From the NCBI RefSeq assembly GCF_002196705.1, contig NZ_NADJ01000028.1, positions 17,787 through 81,786 on the forward strand: a stretch of DNA of 64,000 nt. The letters run 5' to 3'. A program made the translations under genes and the position numbers. Source of the DNA: Desulfosporosinus sp. FKB. GTDB lineage: Bacteria; Bacillota; Desulfitobacteriia; Desulfitobacteriales; Desulfitobacteriaceae. The notes below the pieces were generated by a model. That model saw only the letters and a list, made by a program, of their open reading frames with translations. It did no database searches and had not been told where the DNA came from. Shown one piece after another: positions 1 through 8,326 of this stretch (position 1 is the stretch's first letter; every line of letters begins with the position of its first letter).

Positions 1-942
1 GTTGAGTATAATTGCCCCTAACAATGCAAGGCCGCCAAAAGCTGCGAGGCAAAGGCCTGCCACGTATAATTTGACCCCATTTATCTTCGCCGCAAGTCTT
101 CCTGTAAGTTGCCCGGCAATAATAATACCGATACCATTCATTGCAAAAATTAAGCTGAAGGTTTGGGGGGAGGCCCCAAATACATTTTGAACGACAAATG
201 GTGATCCTGATATGTAGGCAAACATGCCTGCCGAAACAAGTCCTTGAGGCAAAGCATACTTAACAAAATCCGCATCGGTAATAAGGTCTTTAAAGGTTAA
301 AAAAGTATTGGAAAGGCCACCTGAAGTCCGGCTCTCAATTGGCAATGATTCCTTCAATCCAAAATAAACTGCAAAAATCATTAATAATCCAATAACACAT
401 AAAACTATGAATACACCACGCCATGAGGTGAATTGCAAAAGCTGAGCCCCAATTATTGGTGCAAGTACCGGTCCCAGACCATTTACTAACATTAATAGAG
501 CTATAAACCTCATCATTTCGGAACCTGAGTAGAGATCTCGGACGACGGCCCTGGAAATGACAATCCCTGCAGAACCTGCCACTCCTTGAATAAACCTTAA
601 TATTATTAAACCGGTGATTGACGGAGTAATAGCACAAAGCAAAGACGCAGCCGTATAAGCTATTAGTCCAATTAACAATGGTAAACGACGGCCACGAATA
701 TCACTCTGGGCTCCCATAAGTAATTGGCCTACAGAAATTCCAAGCAAACAGGCAGTAATACTCAACTGAGCCAAAGATGCGTTAGTATGTAATTCTGTCG
801 TTAAGGAAGGCAGAGATGGCAAATACATATCAATCGACAACGGTGCAAAGGCAGCTAATGCCCCTAACACGAATGCAACCCAATATCGAAGTCCTTTTGA
901 CCCTGATACCGTTGCTTTCGTTAAATAGCTAATTTGACCCAT
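1..942 (-). CDS. MFS drug-efflux transporter, Bcr/CflA type (partial)
   Basis: Integral membrane proton-coupled exporter of the major facilitator superfamily. The frame is open for 314 codons from the ATG at 942 down to the window edge, so the C-terminus is missing. About ten hydrophobic segments are visible. The loop after the second segment carries MFS motif A (GQLLMGAQSD, then RGRR), and the N-terminus around 'FAPLSIDMYLPSLP' is typical of the Bcr/CflA multidrug family. An in-frame ATG at 951 is an alternative start, but AGGGA just upstream is better spaced for 942. The substrate cannot be told from sequence. Another Bcr/CflA-like exporter lies at 41707-42918. Confidence 0.85.
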   Translation of the reverse strand, partial: MGQISYLTKATVSGSKGLRYWVAFVLGALAAFAPLSIDMYLPSLPSLTTELHTNASLAQLSITACLLGISVGQLLMGAQSDIRGRRLPLLIGLIAYTAASLLCAITPSITGLIILRFIQGVAGSAGIVISRAVVRDLYSGSEMMRFIALLMLVNGLGPVLAPIIGAQLLQFTSWRGVFIVLCVIGLLMIFAVYFGLKESLPIESRTSGGLSNTFLTFKDLITDADFVKYALPQGLVSAGMFAYISGSPFVVQNVFGASPQTFSLIFAMNGIGIIIAGQLTGRLAAKINGVKLYVAGLCLAAFGGLALLGAIILN

Positions 943-1117
943 CTTAATCATTCCCTCTTTTACTGGTTTTCTCCTCGTAGCTGTTTACATTTTTATAAGT
1001 CCATATATTCACTTGTTAATTCATTATATTGTATATACAACTATATACTATCTTAATAGTTCAAATATTACAATAGATTTCATAAACTAATTGCTGCAGT
1101 CTGAAGAAATAAATAGT

Positions 1118-1175
1118 CAACTCAAGGTATGGGAACAACTCCCACTTCTACAAGTGGGAGTCTCACGAAACCTAA
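1118..1175. repeat. Right-end fragment of a scattered non-coding repeat family
   Basis: The segment contains 'AAGGTATGGGAACAACTCCC' and a perfect 10-bp stem with 4-nt loop at 1138-1161 (ACTCCCACTT / AAGTGGGAGT), followed by TCTCACG. The same tail, more degenerate, closes the elements at 2789-2938 and 8088-8256. The hairpin sits just downstream of the small gene at 1206-1421 and could also end its transcript. The resemblance to IS200/IS605 terminal hairpins is an inference. Confidence 0.55.
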
Positions 1176-1205
1176 TGCATTCGACGATTAAGGACTACTC
1201 TTTGA

Positions 1206-1421
1206 TTATTCAATATCTGATCGCCTGACAAATCGGCTTAGTTTCTCGTCCCACATCCATGAAACTTTATCTTTTGGATTGCTTAACAGATTTGTCAACA
1301 CATCAAATTCTGAGGCTTTTAGGGCAGATTCAAACCATTCTTCAAAGGATACATTCAATGATTTGCATACTGCATCAAGCCTTTCTTTAATTTTTTTATC
1401 CGCCGGAAAAACTATGAACAT
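1206..1421 (-). CDS. Small uncharacterized protein (71 aa), paralogue of the one at 63444
   Basis: Soluble 71-residue protein starting at an ATG preceded by AGAGGTG. I do not recognise a named family. The central stretch 'SLNVSFEEWFESALKAS' closely resembles 'LAGMTQQEWFAEAVKKSERD' in the 77-codon frame at 63444-63668: both have a helix, a short turn, E-W-F, then an A-x-K-x-S helix. This could be a ribbon-helix-helix-like or other small helical fold, possibly DNA binding, but no function can be assigned. It is flanked by non-coding DNA on both sides and seems to be a single-gene unit. Confidence 0.6.
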   Translation of the reverse strand: MFIVFPADKKIKERLDAVCKSLNVSFEEWFESALKASEFDVLTNLLSNPKDKVSWMWDEKLSRFVRRSDIE

Positions 1422-1974
1422 TTTAAAACACCTCTGTTTACCCTAATTTACCCTAATTCCCCTTCTTTTTGATTGCTATTAAATCAAAATCTCTCTATCT
1501 AACAATAGAAGCAGTTTTTATATCTCCATCTTTTGAATCTATAAATGGTTCGTTCTAAAGCCTCATCTCTTCTCACTGTAATGTAAAAATTCTTACCTAT
1601 CTTTTTATTATTCTACTTTATATAGTAAATTTCAATATTTGTTAATATTTTTGCAATATTAAACTTTAATTATAATTCAAGAATTATTTCTTTCCTTGAT
1701 CTGTTAATCTCAGTAGTCGTAATTAAATACTTATAAAAACATAACGGAAAACTCCATTCCAACTCTTTGAGGACTACATTGGAATGGAGTAGTAATTTAA
1801 TAAAGTATAGAACTAAGCACATTAAAAAGCTATAAAGCAACAAAAGACAACTATTAGCTTTCTTGTTCTATAAAGTTATTATAGGCCATTCTGACAAATT
1901 GTACAACAAATGCTTCAAACTCAAACTCAAAACTAAAGCTCATAATCGTACTCAAATTAGGTTAAAAAATTACA
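1422..1974. other. Non-coding AT-rich gap
   Basis: No convincing reading frame was found in these 553 bases. The only clear structure is the hairpin at 1752-1789, listed separately. The rest is AT-rich intergenic DNA that presumably carries the promoter of the small minus-strand gene ending at 1206. Confidence 0.5.
1752..1789 (-). terminator. Intrinsic terminator downstream of the DUF3786 gene
   Basis: An 11-bp perfect stem (CTCCATTCCAA / TTGGAATGGAG) is followed on the minus strand by TTTTCC. It lies about 190 bases past the stop codon of the gene at 1975-2616. Confidence 0.5.
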
Positions 1975-2616
1975 CTATGTAATGTATTTATTAAATTGCC
2001 CTTGGGCTAGCTTCTTTAACTCATCTGCCAGGTATACTCCAAGATCAATGCTTATTCCAGTATCTAATATTTGTTCTATGGAAGAATCATAGAGTATAGT
2101 GGCGTTAGCCTTAACTTCCTCATCCCCTTCCCAAATTACAACACACAAGGGTATTTCGGGAAATGCTCTCAAAACTACCGAAGCGTCTCCGAAAGGACCT
2201 GGCTGACCACCTAAGACGTGAGAAACTTTCATTAACCGGCTGGACTGATGGCCAAAGGATTCAATTAACACAGATATAACTGTTTTGTGAAATGCAGAAT
2301 AAAATATCGTACCACCAGGCAGTTCTTTAACGCTTACCCAATTCAAGTCAGATCCCAGGAAAGGCCTGGCATTGGCCAAATAATTGAGGATAATAATCGT
2401 TGCCAACACTTCAGGAACATATCCATCTCTTCTTCGGTGGATGATCTCTTGGTCACTATCCACAACATACTCTTCATTAAAAAAAAGCACAATGAATTGA
2501 CGGGTATCACTATTGTAGGATACGGTTCGTACCGCTGTTATCTCTTTAGGATCATTTTTTTTAATATCCCGCCAGAATTTCAGACATGTATTACGGTAAT
2601 TTGACTCTATTTCCAC
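1975..2616 (-). CDS. DUF3786 domain protein
   Basis: Soluble 213-residue protein. Characteristic DUF3786 stretches are visible: 'ILNYLANARPFLGSDLNWVS' around residues 77-97, then an F-G-D-A-S-V segment, 'FPEIPLCVVIWEGDEE', and a C-terminal 'ILYDSSIEQILDTGISIDLG'. This family is found mostly in anaerobes and has no established biochemical role; a redox or corrinoid-linked function has only been guessed from context. The start used is a GTG at 2616 with a weak upstream GAAAGA, so the exact N-terminus is uncertain. It is flanked by non-coding DNA and is probably monocistronic. Confidence 0.7.
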   Translation of the reverse strand: MEIESNYRNTCLKFWRDIKKNDPKEITAVRTVSYNSDTRQFIVLFFNEEYVVDSDQEIIHRRRDGYVPEVLATIIILNYLANARPFLGSDLNWVSVKELPGGTIFYSAFHKTVISVLIESFGHQSSRLMKVSHVLGGQPGPFGDASVVLRAFPEIPLCVVIWEGDEEVKANATILYDSSIEQILDTGISIDLGVYLADELKKLAQGQFNKYIT

Positions 2617-2788
2617 TCTTTCAGAATTTATTTTCGTTCACATCCTTTCTTCTTAAGATAAAGTTATTATTAAAAGCAAGTTAGTCTATTTTTTAATCTT
2701 AAGACTTTGCTAATTCTGCCAATAGTAATCTAAATTTTCTCATTTATAAAATAACTATTAAATCTATTCCTGTCAACTAGTTTTGCAA

Positions 2789-2938
2789 GTGAACCCGTTC
2801 AGCTAAAGCTGAACATCAGGGCTTCGGTGACGAAAGCACCTAACCCATAACAAATTCTATCGCGATGAAGGATGGACTCTACCGCCGAAGCAAGGTATTG
2901 GAACCACTCCCACTTTATAAAAGTAAAGTCTTACGATT
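2789..2938. repeat. Non-coding repeat element, about 150 bp, with hairpin ends
   Basis: It begins GTGAACCCGTTCAGCTAAAG; the head contains the 18-bp near-palindrome GTTCAGCTAAAGCTGAAC. It then has GGGCTTC, an internal 'GGACTCTACCGCCGAAG', and ends 'ACTCCCACTTTATAAAAGTA' followed by AAGTCTTACG. The same ordered blocks occur at 8088-8256. There is no reading frame. The hairpin-bounded layout fits a non-autonomous element derived from IS200/IS605 ends or a transposon-associated RNA, but this is inferred. Confidence 0.6.
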
Positions 2939-2947
2939 AGATAAATA

Positions 2948-2990
2948 CTCCCCTTTGGCAGTCATTAGAACTAACCTGCCTTAAGGGGAG
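2948..2990 (-). terminator. Strong hairpin, probable terminator of the CWB2 gene
   Basis: A long stem (CTCCCCTTTGGCAG with CTGCC-TTAAGGGGAG, one bulge) lies 140 bases past the stop of the wall-protein gene ending at 3131. The T-tract is weak on either strand, so the orientation is inferred from the neighbour. Confidence 0.4.
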
Positions 2991-3130
2991 CTTTCTATCG
3001 GATGCATCTTCTTTGAATTAATTGCCGAACAGCTTGGTTTTCTTGATTGCTGCATATCTGAGAGATTTAGGTCTCAACTAGATTCGGCTTTGAACTATCT
3101 ATTTCTTACGTCTAGTCTAAATTAACCGAC

Positions 3131-5536
3131 TCAAACAGAGGGTATGACGAAGCTTTGAGACGTTCCAAAAGCATAACCATTATAATTAGCCGTTAACGTA
3201 TAGGTTTGACCAGCATTCAAAGCAGCACTAATGGTATAAGTTGTTCCTCCGTCAGAGGTTACAACGCCGGAAATCGCGATGCGGTTTCCGAAACTATCCA
3301 GGAGAGTGAAGTTACTTGTTGTTAAACCATTCAACGCTGCACTCAATCCTACTTTAAAGCCGGTTGTCGATATGTTATTAACTGTATACGTTACATTATT
3401 CGTGTTATAAGGAACTGTAAAGCTCTGGGCTGTACCCAGGGTATAGCCTGCATAGTTAGCTGTTAAGGTATAGGTCTGACCTGCACTTAAGGCTGCACTA
3501 ACGGTATAAGTGGCTCCTCCATTCAGAGTTGTCACGCCTGTAATAGGAACAGTATATCCAGAACTGTTTTTGAGGGTAAAATTACTGGCGGTCAGACCAT
3601 TAAGTGACGAACTGAGTCCCACTGTGAATCCTGTTGAAGAAGGGTTACTTACAGTGAGTGTTTCGCTGCTGACATTAGTGTAGGGCACCATGAAACTCTG
3701 AGCCGTTCCCAGGGCATAACCGGCATAGTTAGCCGTTAAGGTATAGGTTTGACCTGCACTCAAGGCTGCACTTATTGTATAAGTAGCCCCTCCATTAAGT
3801 GTAGTCACACCTGTAAGCGGTATAGAATATCCGGAACTGTTAAGAAGAGTAAAGTTGTTACTAGTTAAACCGTTCAGAGCCGAACTCAAACCCACTGTGA
3901 ATCCTGTTGATGAAGGGTTACTTACAGTGAGTGTTTCGCTGTAGACATTCGTATAGGGCACCATGAAACTCTGAGCTGTTCCCAGGGTATAACCGGCGTA
4001 GTTAGCCGTTAAGGTATAAGTTTGTCCTGCAGTCAGGGCTGCACTAACAGTATAAGTGGCTCCTCCATTTAGAGTTGTCACACCTGTAATAGGAACAGTA
4101 TATCCGTAACTATTTTTAAGTGTAAAATTGCTGGCGGTCAGACCATTAAGTGACGAATTGAGTCCCACGGTAAATCCTGTTGTTGTCGGATTGCTGACAG
4201 TGACAGTTTGATTGCTTGTAACGTAAGGAACAGTGAAGGTCTGGGTTGTTCCAACACTATTACCATTATAGTTTACCCTTAATGTATAGATTTGCCCGGC
4301 ACTTAAAGCTGCATTAACGGTGTAAGTGGCTCCTCCGTTAAACGTTGTCGCACCTGTCACAGCGATAGAATTCCCCGAACTATTTAGAAGGGTAAAGTTG
4401 TTGGCAGTTAACCCACTAATGGCCGGATTTAATCCAACAGTAATTCCATTCGTCGACGGGCTGCTTACCGTTACAGGAATAACTCCTGAAGAGGTGGTTG
4501 AATCCCCAAAAATCTCGCTGACCAGATTAACTGCCCAGTCAGGGACACCAACCGATCCGCCAAGTACGTTTATTTGAGGATTACTGCCCGTATTCCGAAT
4601 AGTAATGAGATAGTCTTTAATCGATGGGGGTAACTGCCTCGATTTGGGATCAATTAATAAAATCGGTGCATTGTTTTGAGCTGCTAATGTGCTTCCAGAA
4701 AGTGCGTCGGCATAATCATATCCATTAGCGAGATAAATCTGAGTCGGGTTTGGATAAAACTTGGTTAAGATTTGCGATAAGGTTTCAAAACGATCCTGAC
4801 CGCCAAACCGCTGTATCTGGGCGCTGGGAACCAAACTTTGCAGTGTTGTTTGCAGTGAATCGTTGATAACAGCTTTACCGCCAACAATATAGATATTGGA
4901 AGGTTGATCTTTAGTGATAAAGTTTGTAACACTATCAGGCAATTTCGTGGGGCTGCTGAGAAGAATCGGCCATCCTTTGCTGGCCGCCAGCGAAGCAACG
5001 CCTAAAGCATCCGGAAACTCATTACCGCTGGCAACAATAACCGGTGTCCCAGGATTCACATTAAGATCGTTGACAATGATTGAGTTCGTGTCAAAACGAT
5101 CAGAGCCACCCATTCGTGTGACATGATAGCCCGCCTTATGTAGCCACTTCTCAACTTTTTCATTGATTATGCCAGCACCACCAATAATCGTGACGTTTCC
5201 CCCGGCTTTTAAATGGTTTTTCACAAAGTTCAAACTGAGTTCTGAGTCATTGACATCAGTTCCTACAAGAATAATGGATGCATTCAGCTTCGTAGCCAGG
5301 GTGCTTGCTGACAGAGCATCAGGGAAACTATAAGCCGAGGCCAGAACAACATTTTGCATTTGCTGTCCCTGAATTTCCTCCTGAGCAATAGCCGTGGACG
5401 TTTGAAAACGATCTTGACCTGAGTAACGATTAAAATGAGACTTAAAATTAGGCTTAGCTTGGACACTCCCAGCTAAAGTAGCTATGAGTAAAGTACTTGT
5501 CACAGCCACAGATGTCAATTTTGCTTTTTTGTTCAT
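3131..5536 (-). CDS. Secreted cell-wall protein: three CWB2 domains plus five Ig-like repeats
   Basis: Exported surface protein of 801 residues. Residues 1-27 form a signal peptide (MNKKAKLTS, then a hydrophobic core, cleaved near VQA-KP). Residues about 37-340 hold three CWB2 (cell-wall-binding type 2) units, each with R-x-G-G/S-x-D-R-F and an 'FPDALSAS'-like motif; in clostridial proteins these bind anionic wall polymers. From about residue 347 to the end come five tandem repeats of roughly 91 residues with the pattern TVSNPSSTGFTVGL ... NFTLLNSSG ... GGATYT ... AGQTYTLTANY. RBS is AGGAGG. Likely an adhesin or wall-decorating protein. One copy of the same repeat ends the protein at 7173-8069. 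Confidence 0.88.
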   Translation of the reverse strand: MNKKAKLTSVAVTSTLLIATLAGSVQAKPNFKSHFNRYSGQDRFQTSTAIAQEEIQGQQMQNVVLASAYSFPDALSASTLATKLNASIILVGTDVNDSELSLNFVKNHLKAGGNVTIIGGAGIINEKVEKWLHKAGYHVTRMGGSDRFDTNSIIVNDLNVNPGTPVIVASGNEFPDALGVASLAASKGWPILLSSPTKLPDSVTNFITKDQPSNIYIVGGKAVINDSLQTTLQSLVPSAQIQRFGGQDRFETLSQILTKFYPNPTQIYLANGYDYADALSGSTLAAQNNAPILLIDPKSRQLPPSIKDYLITIRNTGSNPQINVLGGSVGVPDWAVNLVSEIFGDSTTSSGVIPVTVSSPSTNGITVGLNPAISGLTANNFTLLNSSGNSIAVTGATTFNGGATYTVNAALSAGQIYTLRVNYNGNSVGTTQTFTVPYVTSNQTVTVSNPTTTGFTVGLNSSLNGLTASNFTLKNSYGYTVPITGVTTLNGGATYTVSAALTAGQTYTLTANYAGYTLGTAQSFMVPYTNVYSETLTVSNPSSTGFTVGLSSALNGLTSNNFTLLNSSGYSIPLTGVTTLNGGATYTISAALSAGQTYTLTANYAGYALGTAQSFMVPYTNVSSETLTVSNPSSTGFTVGLSSSLNGLTASNFTLKNSSGYTVPITGVTTLNGGATYTVSAALSAGQTYTLTANYAGYTLGTAQSFTVPYNTNNVTYTVNNISTTGFKVGLSAALNGLTTSNFTLLDSFGNRIAISGVVTSDGGTTYTISAALNAGQTYTLTANYNGYAFGTSQSFVIPSV
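3134..4498 (-). repeat. Five tandem 273-bp coding repeats
   Basis: The 3' half of the wall-protein gene is an in-frame tandem array with a 91-codon period. Copies 2-4 are close to identical even at the DNA level, while the first and last copies are more diverged. Such arrays expand and contract by recombination, so repeat number may vary between strains. Confidence 0.85.
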
Positions 5537-5790
5537 AACTTTTCCCTCCTAAACAACTTTACTGTCAAAATAATCCTCTATATGCATATACGTTTATTGC
5601 CTAAAGTTTTAGGGGGGGGAGGTTTAAACTATTTAAAAATTCGAAGTTAATTTTCTTTCCTTAGTTTGTTGGCTCTCACTAACTCCAGATATTGATTCAC
5701 GTTAAGTAACGTTATACAATACTATTGCTAATAGTACTTTATATAATAGTAATCCTAGCTAAATTAATTACTGAAAAATTGGAGAAGAAA

Positions 5791-7035
5791 ATGAATAACA
5801 CTTTCGCCGTGACCAGAAAGCTTGGCCAAACCTTTCCAGCCTTAACTCATAAGAATTTCCGCTATTTTTGGTTCGGGCAGTGCATTTCACTGATGGGAAC
5901 CTGGATGCAGACAACGGCTCAACAATGGTTGGTATACACCCTAACGAAATCAGCGTTTCTGCTCGGAATTTTAGGGGTAGCCCAGTTTGGTCCTATGCTT
6001 GCTTTTTCCCTTTTTGCCGGTGTTTTAGCGGATAAATTTCCCAAGAAGGCTATTCTCATATTGACTCAGTCCGCGCTTATGCTTCAGGCTTTTATTCTGG
6101 CAGCACTTGTTTTATCAGGACATATTCATTATTGGCAAGTATTACTACTCGCTGCCGCCCTGGGATTTGTCAATACATTGGATATGCCTACTCGTCAATC
6201 ATTTATGGTTGAATTAGTGGGCAGAAAAGATTTGACCAATGCCCTAGCCCTTAATTCTACTATCGTTAACTTAGCACGCATTATTGGGCCGACAATAGCT
6301 GCTCTATTAATGTCAAGTATTGGTGCCGGATTTTGTTTCATCTTGAATGCTCTAAGCTTTATTCCGGTAATTATAGGGTTGTCACTTATTCATCCCCAAG
6401 TAATTAATCGTCCGCCCCAAACAGTCAATATGCTTAGAAGCGTTATTGATGGGCTAAACTATATTTCCACAAAACCAATTTTAGCATGCGCTGTTCTTGC
6501 TGTATTGGATATTGGGACATTTATAATGAATACCAATGTTCTTTTCCCCGTGTTTGCCGATCAGGTACTCCACAAAGGCGTTAACGGTTATGGATTTCTC
6601 CTATCTGCTATGGGCATTGGCTCATTAATAGGGGCAATGATAGTTGCCACAAAAGCCCGGACAAACCCCAATCGACGCATTATGTTTACTTCTTCCCTCA
6701 TCTTGTCTGCCTTAATGGCAATTATCTTCTTTATCCATTCATCTTCATTAGCAATGTTTTTTGTCGCGGGTATTGGCCTTTTTAATATTATTTTTATGAA
6801 TACTGTAAATTCAACCTTACAACTCAATTCTACAGACGAATACAGAGGCCGCGTTATGAGTGTCTACGCACTTGCTCTTGGAGGGACAACTCCAATCGGC
6901 AACTTATTTGCCGGAGGGTTCGCTGAAAAATATGGTCCTTCCGTCGGCTTTTTGATGTGCGGCATCACCGCTGGTATTTTAATAGTATTAATCCTAGTCC
7001 GAACATTTAGAAAGGAGAAGCAACCAACGTTATAG
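5791..7035 (+). CDS. MFS exporter (MFS_3 / enterobactin-exporter-like)
   Basis: Twelve-helix membrane transporter of 414 residues. The opening 'LTHKNFRYFWFGQCISLMGT' followed by W-M-Q-T and Q-W-L-V is the hallmark of the MFS_3 / transmembrane secretion effector group (EntS-like), whose characterised members export siderophores or drugs. Motif A is present as 'AGVLADKFPKKA'. The frame is open upstream to 5725, but GGAG at 5781-5784 in front of the ATG at 5791 fixes the start. The gene stands alone on the plus strand between two surface-protein genes. Its substrate is unknown. Confidence 0.85.
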   Translation: MNNTFAVTRKLGQTFPALTHKNFRYFWFGQCISLMGTWMQTTAQQWLVYTLTKSAFLLGILGVAQFGPMLAFSLFAGVLADKFPKKAILILTQSALMLQAFILAALVLSGHIHYWQVLLLAAALGFVNTLDMPTRQSFMVELVGRKDLTNALALNSTIVNLARIIGPTIAALLMSSIGAGFCFILNALSFIPVIIGLSLIHPQVINRPPQTVNMLRSVIDGLNYISTKPILACAVLAVLDIGTFIMNTNVLFPVFADQVLHKGVNGYGFLLSAMGIGSLIGAMIVATKARTNPNRRIMFTSSLILSALMAIIFFIHSSSLAMFFVAGIGLFNIIFMNTVNSTLQLNSTDEYRGRVMSVYALALGGTTPIGNLFAGGFAEKYGPSVGFLMCGITAGILIVLILVRTFRKEKQPTL

Positions 7036-7172
7036 CTGTAGTCAGACATATTTTCCCTGCTAATTTGCATATTATCAGATAGAAAAATTTATTATGAGTA
7101 CTAATCTTTGTACTATAAAAATACATTGAGGTTATGGGAGCTTATCTCTGAATTTTCGAAAGGAGAAGACCT

Positions 7173-8069
7173 ATGCCTTACCAAAGGTGGCGTCAACCAC
7201 ACGGCGACTTCAGGCAAGATTTAGGGACATTAGCTGTAGGTATATTAGTAATTGTTGTCATTGGTTACTTTCTCTTCCACGGCTATTTGGAAAATATCAA
7301 TAACCAGAGTGTTGCAGCTTCAAACTCAAATGATGTTAACCTGCCAAATACAAATGACCCTAATACCTCTAATGATCCTAATTCGGCTAATTACTCCTCT
7401 CAAATTTCTCCGAACGGAAATATTACGATGAACATTGGAAGTGAAAATAAGGCTTTAACGTCAGGGTATTGGGTATTATATGTCTCTGATGGAACTTCTC
7501 AGCAGCTTTCTGTTACTGCTCAAGATTATGCTTTTTTGCAAACGTTGATGCAAAATGATAGTAAAGGGAGTTCTTCAGTTACCATATTTCTAATTGATAA
7601 CGGACTAATTCATCAGTACAATATCAGCAAGGAAATTTATTCAATCATAACTAATATGGCCGCTATCAAGTCCCGATCCTCAAATGCATCGTCAGATAAT
7701 TCTTCTCTTCCTCCAGATTCTTCTAATTCCTCTTCCGGCTCCTCTTCAGAAACGCCTGCTGATTCCTCTTCCTCAACTTCTAATACCACTCCATCTAAGA
7801 CATCAGTCAGTGAAACCATGAAAACCAGTAACCCGTCGACATCGGGATTTACAGTCACATTGAACCCAGCGCTGAATGGTTTGGCGCCTGATAATTTTAC
7901 GCTTCAAAATAGTTCAGGAAATTCCGTCTCAATTTCTAATGCGACAACATCAGACAATGGAACAACTTACACAATCAGCGCTGTCTTAAGCACCGGTCAA
8001 ACTTATACCCTTACAGCAGCCTATCCGGGTTACACATTTGGGACACCCCAAACCATCGAAATAAAATAG
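7173..8069 (+). CDS. Membrane-anchored protein with one Ig-like repeat
   Basis: 298 residues; ATG with RBS AAAGGAG. One N-terminal membrane helix (about residues 19-41, 'LAVGILVIVVIGYFLF') suggests an anchor with the rest outside. Residues about 80-160 form a small unrecognised globular region, followed by a Ser/Thr/Asn-rich linker (about 165-210) and one copy (about 213-298) of the 91-residue repeat found five times in the wall protein at 3131-5536 (TSGFTVTLNPALNGL ... NFTLQNSSGNS ... TGQTYTLTA). The shared domain suggests the two proteins act at the same cell-surface structure. Confidence 0.75.
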   Translation: MPYQRWRQPHGDFRQDLGTLAVGILVIVVIGYFLFHGYLENINNQSVAASNSNDVNLPNTNDPNTSNDPNSANYSSQISPNGNITMNIGSENKALTSGYWVLYVSDGTSQQLSVTAQDYAFLQTLMQNDSKGSSSVTIFLIDNGLIHQYNISKEIYSIITNMAAIKSRSSNASSDNSSLPPDSSNSSSGSSSETPADSSSSTSNTTPSKTSVSETMKTSNPSTSGFTVTLNPALNGLAPDNFTLQNSSGNSVSISNATTSDNGTTYTISAVLSTGQTYTLTAAYPGYTFGTPQTIEIK

Positions 8070-8087
8070 AATTATCATCGTTCACAG

Positions 8088-8256
8088 GAGTGAACTCGTT
8101 CAGCTAAAGCTGAACACCGGGGCTTCAGATACAATAATGTCCAGTGGACATTATTGCCGAGCCGCCTTTCCCAATAGGAATACTTAGCAGCGAAGGAGGG
8201 CTCTACCCCGCCTGAAGTTAACGAAGGACCTTACCACCCTCTTATAACCGGGAGTC
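8088..8256. repeat. Second full copy of the non-coding hairpin element
   Basis: Starts GTGAACTCGTTCAGCTAAAG, includes the same hairpin head, then GGGGCTTCAGAT, an internal inverted repeat AATAATGTCCAGTGGACATT, GGGCTCTACCCCGCCTGAAG, and ends in GGGAGTCTTA. The order of blocks matches 2789-2938, with an extra internal hairpin here. No reading frame. Confidence 0.6.
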
Positions 8257-8273
8257 TTAAAAACTGGATAAAA

Positions 8274-8309
8274 CAAAAGGAGCACCCAGTATCTGAGGTG
8301 CCCCTTTTG
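8274..8309 (-). terminator. Intrinsic terminator of the thioredoxin reductase unit
   Basis: A 13-bp stem (CAAAAGGAGCACC with GGTGCCCCTTTTG, one mismatch) lies 18 bases after the stop of the gene at 8327 and is followed on the minus strand by GTTTTAT. Confidence 0.75.
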
Positions 8310-8326
8310 CGTTATATAAATATGAT

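Noticed and set aside
335..637. 100-codon minus-strand frame inside the MFS gene
   Set aside because: It is out of frame with the 314-codon transporter frame that covers the same bases and has no family resemblance.
2287..2604. 105-codon plus-strand frame
   Set aside because: It is antisense to the DUF3786 gene, whose translation has recognisable family motifs.
1138..8256. The hairpin repeats as a CRISPR array
   Set aside because: Copies are kilobases apart with no regular spacers and no cas genes nearby.
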